Assembly (NCBI RefSeq): GCF_044068625.1
Contig: NZ_JBIPKH010000009.1
Coordinates: forward strand, 42,923-106,922
Reading direction: 5' to 3'
Length of the DNA: 64,000 bases
From: Desulfurivibrio sp044068625
Lineage (GTDB): Bacteria; Desulfobacterota; Desulfobulbia; Desulfobulbales; Desulfurivibrionaceae
Shown here piece by piece: positions 14,004 through 23,755 of the stretch. Under the pieces are notes generated by a model. That model did not search any database, had not been told where the DNA came from, and saw nothing but the letters and a program-made list of their open reading frames with translations. Position 1 is the stretch's first letter, and every line of letters begins with the position of its first letter. Position numbers and translations under genes: made by a program.

Positions 14004-16999
14004 GATGTCACCTTCCTTACATCCACGAGGAATGCCTTGTATTCAGGAATTGAGGTGTTGGCGTCGCCCACGTGGGGGGTGAGGTTGTTGGCGATATCGC
14101 CGGTCACCAGCCCCTGGTAGCCGAAGTGCCAGGTCATTCCGATCTGGTGGACCGGCTTGCCGTTGATCTGGAAAAGCCGGGCCCGGGGAGTGACCATGGC
14201 CATGGCCCGTACCTGGCCCCGGGCGGAAAAGACCTCGATAATCTCACCGTTTTTGATTCCTCGTTCCTTGGCCAGCTCCTCGCCCATCTCGACAAAGGCC
14301 TCCGGCATCAGTTCCGCCAGCCAGGGCATGTTGCGGCTTAGAGCCCCGGAGTGCCAGTGCTCGCAGACCCGCCAGGTGGAGCAGATGATCGGGTACTGGC
14401 CCACGTCGCCCACCACCTTGCTGCCGGCGGGACCGGCATAGTGGGCGGGGTTATTCTGCCGCTTGTTGAACACGTTGTGGGTGGGGCTTTCCACCGGCTC
14501 GTAGTGCTCGGGCAGCGGCCCGTCATTGAGCCCGCCGATGGCGAACAATCGGGACTCCCGCTCGGTGAGCATGATGAAAGGTTTCTTGCCCAGGGGAGCG
14601 TCCGGGGCCATGGTGGGGACGAAGTCGGGCACATCGTAGCCGGTCCAGCGGTTGCCGTCCCACCAGAGGTATCTGCGCTCCTCGGACCAGGGCTTGCCGT
14701 CGGGGTCGGCGGAGCAGCGGTTGTAGATGATCCGGCGGTTGGCCGGCCAGGCAAAACCCCAACCGGGGTGGGCCCCCCAGTCGCCGGGATCGTCCAGGAC
14801 CCGGCTTTGGGTCCGGTTGCCCTGCTCCTCGGTGTACATCCCCGAGTAGATCCAGTTGCCGCAGTCGGTGGTGCCGTCATCCTGGAGGGCCCCGAAACCC
14901 GGGACCAGCTTGTCGGTGGTCAGGTTGCGGCCGTTGATCTCCCGCATCACCGCGTCGATGAAGGCGGTCTGGCTGGCGGCGGGATCGGGATAATTCCAGG
15001 TCAGGGCCTTGATCGGCAGATCCTTCTCCTGGTTGCTGGAGGCATAGAGAGCCTTGACCCGCTTGACCAGCCGGTCGATGATGAACGATTCCTGGCGGAC
15101 ATCGCCGGGGCCGTCCACCGCCTTCCAGCGATATTGGAGCAGCCGGCCGCTGTGGGTGACGGTCCCCTCCTTTTCCAGGAAGGTGGTCACCGGCAGCAGG
15201 AAGACCTCGGTGTCGATCTTGCCGGGATCGGCCCCCGGCCGCTTCCAGAAAGTACTGGTCTCGTTTTCGAAGGGGTCGAGGCAGACCAGCCATTCCAGGT
15301 TCTCCATGGCCTTGCTCTCCAGCCGGGAGTTGGGGCCTGCCACCACCGGATTCTGCCCCCAGACAAAGAGCCCCTTCAGGTCCTGGCCGGCGTGGAGCTG
15401 CTCAAAGAGCTGCATGTGGGAGTAGTTTTTGCCGGCCTGGGCCTTGGGCAGGAAGTCGTAGCGGAAGTCGTTATCCTTCTGGGCCTCATCGCCGTACCAG
15501 GCCTTGAGCAGGCTGGCGATCCACTTGGGCCGGTTGCTCCAGTAGGCGGGAGCGGCCGGGGTGGTGGCGTTGTAGGCGGTCAGGTTGGGCTGGCCGGTGG
15601 TGGGGCAGGGCATGTAGCCGGGCAGCAGGTGGAAGAGGCAGGCCATGTCGGTGGAGCCCTGGACGTTGGAATGCCCCCGCAGGGCGTTGACCCCGCCGCC
15701 GGGCAGCCCCATGTTGCCCAGCAGGGTTTGGATGATGGCCATGCAGCGTACATTCTGGGAGCCGGAGGTGAACTGGGTCTGGCCCATGGCGTAGAGAATC
15801 GAACCCGCCTTGCCGGGCTGGCCGGTGGAGGTGAACAGTTCGTAAACCTCCTCCAGTTTGTCCATGGGGGCCCCACAGGTTTGGGCCACCGCCTCCAGGT
15901 TGTAACGGGAGTAGTGACGCTTCATCAGTTGCAGGACGCAGCGGGGATGCTTAAGGGAGAGATCCTTGCGGACATTGCCCTCGGCGTCCCGCTCATACTG
16001 CCAGTTGCTGCGGTCGGTATAGGCCCGTTTGTCCTCGTCGAAGCCGTCGTAGAGGCCGGTTTCGGGATCGAAGGTGAAACCCTCCTTGATCAGGGAGGCG
16101 GCGTTGCTGTAGTGGGCGATAAACTCCTGGTGGTAACGCTCTTTTTCCAGGATATAGTTGATCATTCCGCCGTAGAAGGCGATGTTGGTGCCGCTGCGGA
16201 TCGGGCAGTAGAGATCGGACCGGGCCGAAGTCCGGGTGAAACGAGGATCGACATGGATAATTTTGGCCCCCCGCTTATCGCGGGCCTGCTGCAGCCAGGA
16301 AAATGAAACGGGATGGTTTTCAGCGGCATTGCTGCCGCAGATCAGGGCGACATCGGTGTTCTTGAAGTCGACCCAGTGGTTGGTCATTGCGCCCCTGCCA
16401 AACGTGGCCCCCAGACCGGCGACCGTGGAGCTGTGTCATATCCGGGCCTGGTGTTCGATGTAGGTCACCCCCAGGCCCCGCATAAACTTGGTGATCAGGT
16501 AAAGATCTTCGTTGTTGAGAATGGAACTGCCCAGGCTGGCGATGGCCTCGGTGCGATTGACGGTGACATCCCCGGCGGTGGTCTGGAAGCTCTCGTCCCG
16601 GGTTTTCTTGACCAGGTGAGCCATCCGGTTGATCGCCCAGTCCCAGGACTTGACCTCCCATTGGGCGGCGCCGGGGGGCCGGTAGAGAACGTTGGTCACC
16701 CGCTGAGGATTGTCATGGGTTTGCTGAACGGCGGCCCCCTTGGAGCAGTTGGAACCGCGGTTGCTGGGGTTGTCGGGATCACCTTCGGTGTGGACCAGTT
16801 TGCCGTCCACCACCTGGGCGATCACCCCGCAGCCGCCGGAGCAGAAGCAGCAGACCGAAGGGTATTCCCGAGCGCGGGCGATCCTGATCTGGGTGGTTGC
16901 CGCTTGGGCTTGACTGACATCAAGGCCCAGGCCGCCGGCCACCGCCGCCGTACTCCCGACCCCCGCCAGTTTCAGCAGGTTTCTCCGTGACAATCTCAT
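14000..16999 (-). CDS. fdnG: selenocysteine formate dehydrogenase catalytic subunit, periplasmic
   Basis: 999 residues when the in-frame UGA at 16438-16436 is read as selenocysteine (Sec188). Plain ORF calling splits it into 187- and 795-residue pieces that lie in the same frame. The context HQAR-I-U-HSSTVAGLGATFGRGAMTNHW is the classic FdnG active site. The N-terminus has a Tat signal (SRRNLLK then a hydrophobic stretch ending AQA), so the enzyme is exported folded. One [4Fe-4S] cluster uses Cys50/51, 53, 57 and 86. The rest is the molybdopterin oxidoreductase and MGD-binding domains. It oxidises formate and feeds electrons to fdnH. RBS GGAGG lies at proper spacing, with a sigma-54 promoter upstream. 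Confidence 0.96.
16396..16438 (-). promoter_or_regulatory. bacterial SECIS element
   Basis: Directly after the UGA codon, the mRNA can form a stem in which GGUCGCC faces GGGGGCC (one mismatch, one G-U), closing a GGUCU loop. The E. coli fdhF and fdnG SECIS elements have the same placement and a GGUCU / AGUCU loop recognised by SelB. This supports true selenocysteine insertion rather than a nonsense mutation. Confidence 0.85.
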
Positions 17000-17317
17000 A
17001 GGTTCCGGCCTCCTTGTAAGATGTGATGATCACTCATCGGTGGAATTATGAATCGTGGTTCTCTCTCCCCAAACTCATCAGGCGCACTGGCCCGAAACCT
17101 TAAGGTTACGGCGTGCAATGATCGCGTATGGGGTGCAATAATTGCGCCACAGAGGCGGCTACCGGAGCATTGAGTCGTGTTTACATAAAGTTAACCCCGG
17201 GCTTTGGCTGGCGATTGCTCGTCGTTGACCGAAAATATTGTATAAATATGGCGCAAGCTGTATGGTTTTGAGACAGTTTAGCCATTGAGCCGGAAAGGCC
17301 ACAGTCATGGAGGCGCG
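17000..17317. promoter_or_regulatory. divergent regulatory region between fdn operon and NtrC-type regulator
   Basis: This is the only gap above 300 bases. On the minus strand it holds the sigma-54 promoter of fdnG (listed separately). Next to it is a second, imperfect copy of the same sequence: GTGCAATGATCGCG at 17113-17126 beside GTGCAATAATTGCG at 17133-17146. An AT-rich stretch at 17233-17256 (GAAAATATTGTATAAATATG and flanks) probably belongs to the plus-strand promoter of the regulator, but no clean -35/-10 pair stands out. GGAGG at 17309-17313 is the ribosome site for the regulator. I see no small gene here. Confidence 0.7.
17134..17149 (-). promoter_or_regulatory. sigma-54 promoter of the formate dehydrogenase operon
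   Basis: Read on the minus strand the bases are TGGCGCAATTATTGCA. This fits the sigma-54 consensus TGGCAC-N5-TTGCA with one mismatch and keeps the invariant GG-N10-GC spacing exactly. Transcription would start near 17123, leaving a leader of about 124 bases before fdnG. The divergent gene at 17318 encodes a sigma-54 activator, which makes the assignment more likely. Confidence 0.85.
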
Positions 17318-18682
17318 ATGAAACCGAAGGTTTATATCTGTGACGACGAAGAGGGTATTATCCGCTATCTGCGCAAAACCCTGGCCGAGCTGGGTTATGA
17401 CGTTAAGGCCCGCACCTCCCCCTTGGCTTTGCTGAAGGAGCTGTCCGAAGAGGGGGAAGAGGGTGGGGTGTTGCTGCTGGATATCCGGATGCCGGAGATG
17501 GACGGTCTGGAGCTGCTGGGAAGGGTGAATGCCAACCGGCCCGATCTGGGGGTGATCGTGATGACCGGCTACGGCACCATCGATTCGGCGGTGGAGGCGA
17601 TCAAACGGGGCGCTTTTGACTACCTGACCAAACCCTTTCCCGAGGAACGGCTGGCGGCGGTGATCCAACGCTGTCTGGAGCGCCAGGGGTTGCTGGCTGA
17701 AAACCGGGCCTTGAAAAACGATCTCCGCCAGCAGTTGGCCCCCGATCAGATCGTTTTTAAAAGCCGCCGTTTCGGCGAAGTTTATGAGTTGGCCCAACGG
17801 GTGGGGGCCAGCGACCTCAACGTGCTGCTGCTGGGGGAGTCCGGCACCGGCAAGGAGCTGGTGGCCGCCGCCATCCACTACGCCGGCCCCCGGGCGGAAC
17901 GGCGTTTTCTGGCCCTCAACTGCGCCGCCCTGACCGAGACCCTGCTGGAAAGCCAGCTTTTTGGTCACCTGCGGGGAGCCTTCACCGGGGCGGATGAGAA
18001 CCGCAAGGGGTTGCTGGTTGAGGCCGATGGCGGCACCCTGCTCCTTGACGAGGTGGGGGAGTTGAGCCCGGCCCTGCAGGCCAAGCTCTTGAGGGTGCTG
18101 CAGGAGGGCGAATTTATTCCGGTGGGCTCCACCAAGCCCCAGAGGGTCGATGTTCGCTTTATTGCCGCCACCAACAAAAATCTCGCCGAGATGGTGGCGG
18201 CCGGAACCTTTCGGGAAGATCTCTACTACCGGCTCAACGTCTTCTCCCTGCAGCTGCCCCCCCTGCGGGAGCGCCCCGAGGATATTCAGGCCCTGGCCGG
18301 CCACTTTCTGCGCCGGGCCGCGGTGCGTTCCGGCCACCCGGTTCGGGAGCTGACCCCCGATGCTCTGGCGGCCCTGGGTAAATATGAGTGGCCGGGCAAT
18401 GTTCGCGAACTGCGGAACGTCATTGAACGCGGCCTGGTCATTGCCCGGGGAGACAAACTCACCGCCGCCGATCTCCCTCTGCATCTTACCCGGCCGGGCA
18501 ATGGCGAAGATAACGGCGGGGCCGCCCCCCTGACCCTGGCCGACGCCGAGCGGCTTCAGGTCGCCCGCATCCTCAAACGTACCGGCTGGAACAAGAGTCG
18601 GGCCGCCCGGTTGCTCGATATCACCCGCAGTACCCTGGATCGGAAAATTTCCGATTACGGTTTAACCCCCGACCAACCATAG
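17318..18682 (+). CDS. NtrC-family sigma-54-dependent response regulator
   Basis: 454 residues from the ATG at 17318, chosen over an upstream TTG because GGAGG lies four bases before it. The receiver domain has acidic Asp9-Asp10, phospho-acceptor Asp55 (LLLDIRMPEMDG) and Lys105. The AAA+ domain has Walker A GESGTGKE at 173-180 and the sigma-54-contacting GAFTGA loop at 220-225. A Fis-type helix-turn-helix closes the protein (GWNKSRAARLLDITRSTLDR). It is followed after 13 bases by a binding protein and then a sensor kinase, and it lies opposite a sigma-54 promoter for fdnG. The likely target is therefore the formate dehydrogenase operon. Confidence 0.95.
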   Translation: MKPKVYICDDEEGIIRYLRKTLAELGYDVKARTSPLALLKELSEEGEEGGVLLLDIRMPEMDGLELLGRVNANRPDLGVIVMTGYGTIDSAVEAIKRGAFDYLTKPFPEERLAAVIQRCLERQGLLAENRALKNDLRQQLAPDQIVFKSRRFGEVYELAQRVGASDLNVLLLGESGTGKELVAAAIHYAGPRAERRFLALNCAALTETLLESQLFGHLRGAFTGADENRKGLLVEADGGTLLLDEVGELSPALQAKLLRVLQEGEFIPVGSTKPQRVDVRFIAATNKNLAEMVAAGTFREDLYYRLNVFSLQLPPLRERPEDIQALAGHFLRRAAVRSGHPVRELTPDALAALGKYEWPGNVRELRNVIERGLVIARGDKLTAADLPLHLTRPGNGEDNGGAAPLTLADAERLQVARILKRTGWNKSRAARLLDITRSTLDRKISDYGLTPDQP

Positions 18683-18695
18683 CGAGGAAGCGCCC

Positions 18696-19931
18696 ATGCC
18701 CTTTGTCCGTTGGCTTCTCTGCCTGCTGCTCTCCGGGGGAATCCTGCTCCCGGTGGCGGCGGCCGGTGAGTTGGCCCTGGGAATGTCCACCGCCTTGAGC
18801 GGTCCCACCGCCGAACTGGGAATTGCCATGCGGGACGGGGTGCGCCTGGGCTTGGAACGGCTTAACCGGGGAGGGGGGGTCAACGGGCGGGAGGTAAGGC
18901 TGCTGGTGCTGGACGATGGCTATGAGCCGGCCCGCACCGCCCCCAATATGCGCCGGTTGATCGAGGAGGAGAGGGTGCTGGCGGTGATCGGTAATGTGGG
19001 CACCCCCACGGCCATCGCTTCATTGCCCTTGATCAGGGAGCGGCGGGTTCTGTTTTTCGCCCCCTTTACCGGGGCCGGGGTACTCCGCCAGCAGCCGCCC
19101 GAGCGTTATGTCATCAATTATCGAGCCAGTTACGCCGACGAGATCGAGGCGATGGTGGCCGCCCTGGTGGAGGAGGCCGGGTTGGCGCCGACCGAGATCG
19201 CTTTTTTTACCCAGCGTGACGGTTATGGCGATGCCGGTTATATCGGCGGCCTCAATGCCCTGCGGCGGCATGGCCTGGAGGATGAGCGGCAGGTGTTGCA
19301 TGTGCGCTATCCCCGTAATACCCTGGCGGTGGAAAACGCTCTGGCCGATCTGCTGCTGGCCGAACAACTGCCCCGGGCCATCATCATGGTGGGGGCCTAC
19401 GCCCCCTGCGCCAAATTTATCGTTTTGGCCCGGGAGGCCGGGTTGGAGAGTCTGTTTCTCAGTGTCTCCTTCGTCGGCGGCAATTTCCTGGCCCAGGCCC
19501 TGGGAGAGGAGGTGGGGGGGGTGATCGTCACCCAGGTGGTGCCCCATCCCGAGGATACCCGGTTGCCGCTGGTGGCCGATTTTCGCCGCGACATCGCCAA
19601 CTGGAGTCCGGAAACAGCCCCCAGCTTCGTGGCTCTGGAGGGTTATGTCGCCGCCCGTCTGCTCTCATTGGCCTTGACCAGGATCAGTGGGGAGATGAGT
19701 CGGGAAAAACTGATTCAAGCCCTGGAGGGTTTGGGGGAGTTCGACATGGGGTTGGGGCGGCCGTTGCGTCTGGGGCCCGACCGGCACCAGGCCAGCAACG
19801 AGGTCTGGCCGACCCTGCTCAGGGGCGGAGAGCTGATCCCCTTCAACTGGGCGGAAATCTCCCCCCTGGTGCCGCCGTTGCCGGCTGGAGGTCCGCGGGC
19901 CACGGCGGGGAGGGGCCATGCCGGACCGTAG
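18696..19931 (+). CDS. periplasmic ABC-type substrate-binding protein (Leu/Ile/Val fold), likely sensor partner
   Basis: 411 residues with a signal peptide (residues 1-23, ending PVAAAG). The rest is a type I periplasmic-binding protein of the branched-chain amino acid class: LALGMSTALSGPTAELGIAM, GGVNGREVRLLVLDDGY, then the usual VLAVIGNVGTPTA segment. No permease or ATPase genes for an importer are nearby. Instead it is sandwiched between a sigma-54 regulator and a membrane sensor kinase, overlapping the kinase by 14 bases. It therefore probably binds a ligand in the periplasm and reports it to the kinase, like TorT with TorS. The ligand is unknown; formate or another small carboxylate would fit the context. 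Confidence 0.88.
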   Translation: MPFVRWLLCLLLSGGILLPVAAAGELALGMSTALSGPTAELGIAMRDGVRLGLERLNRGGGVNGREVRLLVLDDGYEPARTAPNMRRLIEEERVLAVIGNVGTPTAIASLPLIRERRVLFFAPFTGAGVLRQQPPERYVINYRASYADEIEAMVAALVEEAGLAPTEIAFFTQRDGYGDAGYIGGLNALRRHGLEDERQVLHVRYPRNTLAVENALADLLLAEQLPRAIIMVGAYAPCAKFIVLAREAGLESLFLSVSFVGGNFLAQALGEEVGGVIVTQVVPHPEDTRLPLVADFRRDIANWSPETAPSFVALEGYVAARLLSLALTRISGEMSREKLIQALEGLGEFDMGLGRPLRLGPDRHQASNEVWPTLLRGGELIPFNWAEISPLVPPLPAGGPRATAGRGHAGP

Positions 19932-22287
19932 CCGCCGCCGAACCATCATCGCCCTGGTCTGGGTCCTGGTTTCCATCGGCCTGCTGGCCGGGGTGTTGAC
20001 CAACGGCCTGGTGGGCTGGACCCTGCTGACCCTGAACCGCGAAAGGGTGCAACTGCTGGAGCAGGACCGTCACCTGGGCCAGCTGGCCGCCCGGCTCCAG
20101 CGCCTGGGGCAGGAGTCCCGGGGGGAGCTTAATCTGATGCTGCTCGGTGGGGAGGGCGGGCCTGTGGTGGAGGGCCCGGTTGTGGCCTTGGCTGCTGCCG
20201 CCGGCGATCTGCGGGCGGCAATCTCCGACTATCCCGGAATCAACGCCCTGGAGGATCTGGACGATTCCGTCGGTCGACTGACCCGACTCCGCCAAAGGAC
20301 CGCCGACTGGCTGGAGCGCTATCGGCTGGCCGCCGACGATCAGCGGGAAAAGATCACCCTGGGTAAGGTCCGCTTGCTGCTGGAGGAGATGCGGGCGGCG
20401 GCCGAAACCCTGGAGGGGCGGCAGCGGCTGGCGGAAGCGGTGGCCCTGCGCCGCTGGCGACAGGCCGCGACCAGCGACTCCCCCGCCCTGGCCCAGGTTT
20501 TTCTGGAGCAGCATCTGCGTCACTGGCCCCGGGTCCTCAAGGAGGTCCGGGGGGAGTTGGGCGAGATTTCCCGGCTGGTGGAGATTCTGGTCGGCGAGGA
20601 TCAGTTTGATCACCTGGCGGATCTGCGGGACAACCAGCTCAAACAGGTACTGGAGCGGCTGGAACGGCAACTGCTCTGGCTGGCGGAGGAGGGAGAACCC
20701 ACCGTAGGCCTTGAACCGGGGCAGGTGGTGCAGTTGCGGGAGCTGCTTTTCGGCCGGGGGCACCAAGTCCTGGCGGAATATCAGACGATCCGGCTGGGTG
20801 AGGGGGGGCTTTACCGGCTGAGCAGCGAGCTGCTGCTCCTGCGCCGCGAACGTGAACTCCTGCAACGGGAGACCCAGGAACTGTTTGCCCGGATCGAAGG
20901 CTTCTATCCGGTGCTGGCCGATCTGGCCGGGGAGCGCAGCGCCGCCATCACCCGCCAGGCGGAAAATCTGTTGAGCCGGGGTCTGTTTAACCTGATGCTG
21001 CTCAGCATGCTGGTTCTGGCCGGCTTTCTGGCCTTGGGCTGGCTGATCAGCAGTCGGGTGGAGAATCAGATCCAAAGCATGGCCCGGCTGCGGCGCCACA
21101 ACGAGTTGATCCTCAATTCGGCCGGGGAGGGAATTCTCGGGTTGGAGGTCGGCGGCAAGGTGACTTTTATCAACCCGGCCGGAGCCCGGCTGTTGGGCGG
21201 TGCCCCCGCCGCCCTGATCGGCCGCTGTTTCGGCAATATCCTGATTCGGCCGGAAAGCGAGCCGGAGGGGTGCGGCTCAAAGTCGGAACCCCTGGGCCGG
21301 GTATTTGACCAAGGGCTCAGTGTCCATGTGGACAACCACCGCTTTCAGCGCCTGGACGGCAGCAGTTTTCCCGGCGAATATACCGCCAACCCCATCCGCA
21401 ACGAGGGGGGGGAGATCGAAGGGGCGGTGATCACCTTCCTGGATGTTACCGAACGCAAAGAGGCGGCGGCGGCCCTGCAGCAGACCTGCGCCGAGCTGGA
21501 CGCCCTCAATCGCAGCCTGGAGGCCAAGGTGGCCGAGCGCACCCGCGATCTGGTGGAGAAAAACCAGGAACTGCTGCGGGCCCAGAAGGAGCTGGTCAAC
21601 AAGGAGAAGCTGGCCGCCGTCGGCTCCCTGGCCGCCGGGGTGGCCCATGAGATCAACAATCCCGCCGCCATTATCCGCGGCAATGTCGAGATCCTGCGGC
21701 GGCGGCTGGGCGACTGCCGGGGCGGGGGGGAGGCGGGCCAGGAGGAGGTGCTGGAAATTCTCCGCAATATCGAGCGGATCTCCCGGATTACCCAAGGTCT
21801 GCTGCTCTTTGCCCGGGAGCAGAGTCAACCCCCCGCGGTGGCGGAAGCGGTGCGCCTCAACGAATTGCTGGCCGAGATTATCCAGCGGGCCGCCCATCAG
21901 GTTCCCCTGGCCGGGGTACGGGTGGAGCAGGATTTTGCCCCTGATCTGCCGGAGATCAAGGCCGATCAGGAGAAGCTGCGCCAGGTCTTTACCAACCTGG
22001 TGATCAACGCGGTTCAGGCCATGGAGGGCCGGGGCCGGCTGCGGCTCAGCACCGCTTGGGTCGGGGGCTTCATCGAGGTAAAGGTGGGGGATAGCGGCCC
22101 GGGAATTCCCCAGGGCCAGCGCGATATCATCTTCAACCCTTTCTTCACCACCAAGAAAACCGGAGCCGGCCTGGGGTTGGCAATCTCCTACGGGATTGTC
22201 CAGAGTATGGGGGGACGGATCGAGGTGGGGGGGGAGGCCGGGCAGGGGGCGCGGATTACGGTGCGCCTGCCCCTTACTCCTCCATGA
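19918..22287 (+). CDS. membrane sensor histidine kinase with large periplasmic sensor and PAS domain
   Basis: 789 residues. Transmembrane helices near 15-36 and 357-378 enclose ~320 residues of helix-rich, leucine/arginine-rich periplasmic sequence, resembling a TorS-type helical sensor. Next is a PAS domain (~390-505, LILNSAGEGILGLEVGGKVT), a coiled coil, HisKA with His in LAAGVAHEINNPAAI, and HATPase (NAVQAME, DSGPGIP, GLGLAISYG). It should phosphorylate the NtrC-type regulator two genes upstream. Its 3' end overlaps the convergent transglutaminase gene by 14 bases. Confidence 0.92.
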   Translation: MPDRSRRRTIIALVWVLVSIGLLAGVLTNGLVGWTLLTLNRERVQLLEQDRHLGQLAARLQRLGQESRGELNLMLLGGEGGPVVEGPVVALAAAAGDLRAAISDYPGINALEDLDDSVGRLTRLRQRTADWLERYRLAADDQREKITLGKVRLLLEEMRAAAETLEGRQRLAEAVALRRWRQAATSDSPALAQVFLEQHLRHWPRVLKEVRGELGEISRLVEILVGEDQFDHLADLRDNQLKQVLERLERQLLWLAEEGEPTVGLEPGQVVQLRELLFGRGHQVLAEYQTIRLGEGGLYRLSSELLLLRRERELLQRETQELFARIEGFYPVLADLAGERSAAITRQAENLLSRGLFNLMLLSMLVLAGFLALGWLISSRVENQIQSMARLRRHNELILNSAGEGILGLEVGGKVTFINPAGARLLGGAPAALIGRCFGNILIRPESEPEGCGSKSEPLGRVFDQGLSVHVDNHRFQRLDGSSFPGEYTANPIRNEGGEIEGAVITFLDVTERKEAAAALQQTCAELDALNRSLEAKVAERTRDLVEKNQELLRAQKELVNKEKLAAVGSLAAGVAHEINNPAAIIRGNVEILRRRLGDCRGGGEAGQEEVLEILRNIERISRITQGLLLFAREQSQPPAVAEAVRLNELLAEIIQRAAHQVPLAGVRVEQDFAPDLPEIKADQEKLRQVFTNLVINAVQAMEGRGRLRLSTAWVGGFIEVKVGDSGPGIPQGQRDIIFNPFFTTKKTGAGLGLAISYGIVQSMGGRIEVGGEAGQGARITVRLPLTPP

Positions 22288-23755
22288 CCGCCAGGCTCAG
22301 CCGGCCCAGGATGGCTCCCAGGCGGGCCATCTCCTTGGTCTCACCGGTGATCAGGCGGATGTGGGTGAGCCCGGTGGGAAACTGGTTGATGGTGGCGTCA
22401 ATCCCCAGCCAGCGGCCGTCAAGGCAGACCTCGTTCCAGGCATGGTAGAGAAAGATCCCCTCCTGGAAGAGGAGCCCGGCGGCGATCCGGGTGGGCAGCC
22501 CCTGGGACCGGGCCAGGGCCGCCAGGAGTACCGCGTGTTCATTGCAGTCCCCCACCCGGTCGGCCATGACGCTCAGGGCGTCGGGGATCCCCAGCACCGG
22601 CCGTTTGTCGATATTCTCATAAACCCAGTCGGCCAGCCGCCGCAGGCGTTCCAGGTCATCGGTGGCCCCTCCTGCGATCTCCCGGGCCAGGGCCGCCAGG
22701 TGGGGGTCGTCACTCTGGACGTGGGGGGTGGCGGCCAGGGCCTCGGTTATCGTCCCGTTTTGGGCGGGGAGACAGGCGATGGCCGGCGGTGGCGGCAATT
22801 GCTGACGCTGGATGGTGAGTCGGTTCTCCTCCAGGTGCTGGGGGCCGCCGGTCAGATCCAGGGTGGTCAACAGGTCCGGTGGCGCTTCTTCATCCAGGAG
22901 CAGATGGTAGGTAAGGGCCGGCCTCCGGGTCAGGTCGTCGGGCAGGCGACCGCTCAAGGGCACGGCCACCGTGGTCAGAATTTCCGGTCCGGCCCCGGGG
23001 ATGTCGGTGGCCCGAAACTCCGGTTCCGCCAGAAAAACGAAACCGGCCGGGGACTCCTCCTTGATCACCCGGCCGGTTTCGTCCAGCCAGATGTTGATCC
23101 GCATTCCGGATACCGTTTCATGGAAATGGTGGAGGTTGTGAATCCGGTTGGCGATCAGCACCCGGTCGCGGCCCCGGTACTCCAAAATCCGCTCGTTACC
23201 GGCCAGGGAGACCGGATCGAAGTAGTTGACCCTGACCCGGCTGCCCACCTCGGGTTGATGGCCCAGGAGATAAGCCCGGTGGGGAGTGGCGATCCGGGGG
23301 GCCTCTCGCAGGCGGATCCGCTCCCGCCGGGGACCCCTGGGAGTCTCCAGTTCCAGCAGGATCTCCCGTTCCGCCACCCGGCCGATGGCCCTGGTGGAGG
23401 CAAAGGGGGAGAGCAGGGTAAACTGGAAATCAAGCAGTTCTTGGGTCATTGAGAGATGGGCGTTGAGTTGCATCCGGACGGGATGGTTCTCCCCCAGGAT
23501 GTTGAGCAGCAGGTAGGCGTCCTGTTCCAGGAGCAGCCGGTTGTCGGCCGCCGCCCCCAGGCGGCTGCGGACAAAGCCGATCCGCTCCCCCTGGAAATAG
23601 ACCCCGGAAAAACTGGTTTCCCGCCCCCGTTCCAAAGCGGCGATCTCCAGGCTGCGCAACTCCTCCACCAGGTAATCCCGGCCCAGCAGGCCCGCCAGCA
23701 GTCCCACCCAGAGTAGCAGCAGCAGGCCTCGCCAGATCAGGCTGCCGCCCTTCAT
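22274..23755 (-). CDS. membrane-anchored transglutaminase-like protein
   Basis: 493 residues. One N-terminal membrane helix (residues ~7-25) anchors it with the bulk outside. The C-terminal third is a transglutaminase-like domain with an apparent Cys404 (GDCNEHAVLLAAL), His438 (YHAWNEV), Asp453 (GIDATINQ) triad, spaced as in the family. The middle ~250 residues are beta-rich and unassigned. It is the last gene of the long minus-strand string and overlaps the universal stress gene by 4 bases. The substrate is unknown; such proteins are usually peptidases or cross-linkers in the envelope. Confidence 0.85.
   Translation of the reverse strand: MKGGSLIWRGLLLLLWVGLLAGLLGRDYLVEELRSLEIAALERGRETSFSGVYFQGERIGFVRSRLGAAADNRLLLEQDAYLLLNILGENHPVRMQLNAHLSMTQELLDFQFTLLSPFASTRAIGRVAEREILLELETPRGPRRERIRLREAPRIATPHRAYLLGHQPEVGSRVRVNYFDPVSLAGNERILEYRGRDRVLIANRIHNLHHFHETVSGMRINIWLDETGRVIKEESPAGFVFLAEPEFRATDIPGAGPEILTTVAVPLSGRLPDDLTRRPALTYHLLLDEEAPPDLLTTLDLTGGPQHLEENRLTIQRQQLPPPPAIACLPAQNGTITEALAATPHVQSDDPHLAALAREIAGGATDDLERLRRLADWVYENIDKRPVLGIPDALSVMADRVGDCNEHAVLLAALARSQGLPTRIAAGLLFQEGIFLYHAWNEVCLDGRWLGIDATINQFPTGLTHIRLITGETKEMARLGAILGRLSLAVMEE

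Noticed and set aside
14000..16387. a separate 795-residue molybdopterin oxidoreductase starting at ATG 16387
   Set aside because: It is in the same frame as the upstream 187-residue piece, and the UGA between them has selenocysteine context and a SECIS hairpin.
17200..17225. sigma-54 promoter on the plus strand for the NtrC-type gene
   Set aside because: TTTGGCTGGCGATTGCT has GG and GC elements but with 9 rather than 10 bases between them, so it would not be recognised.
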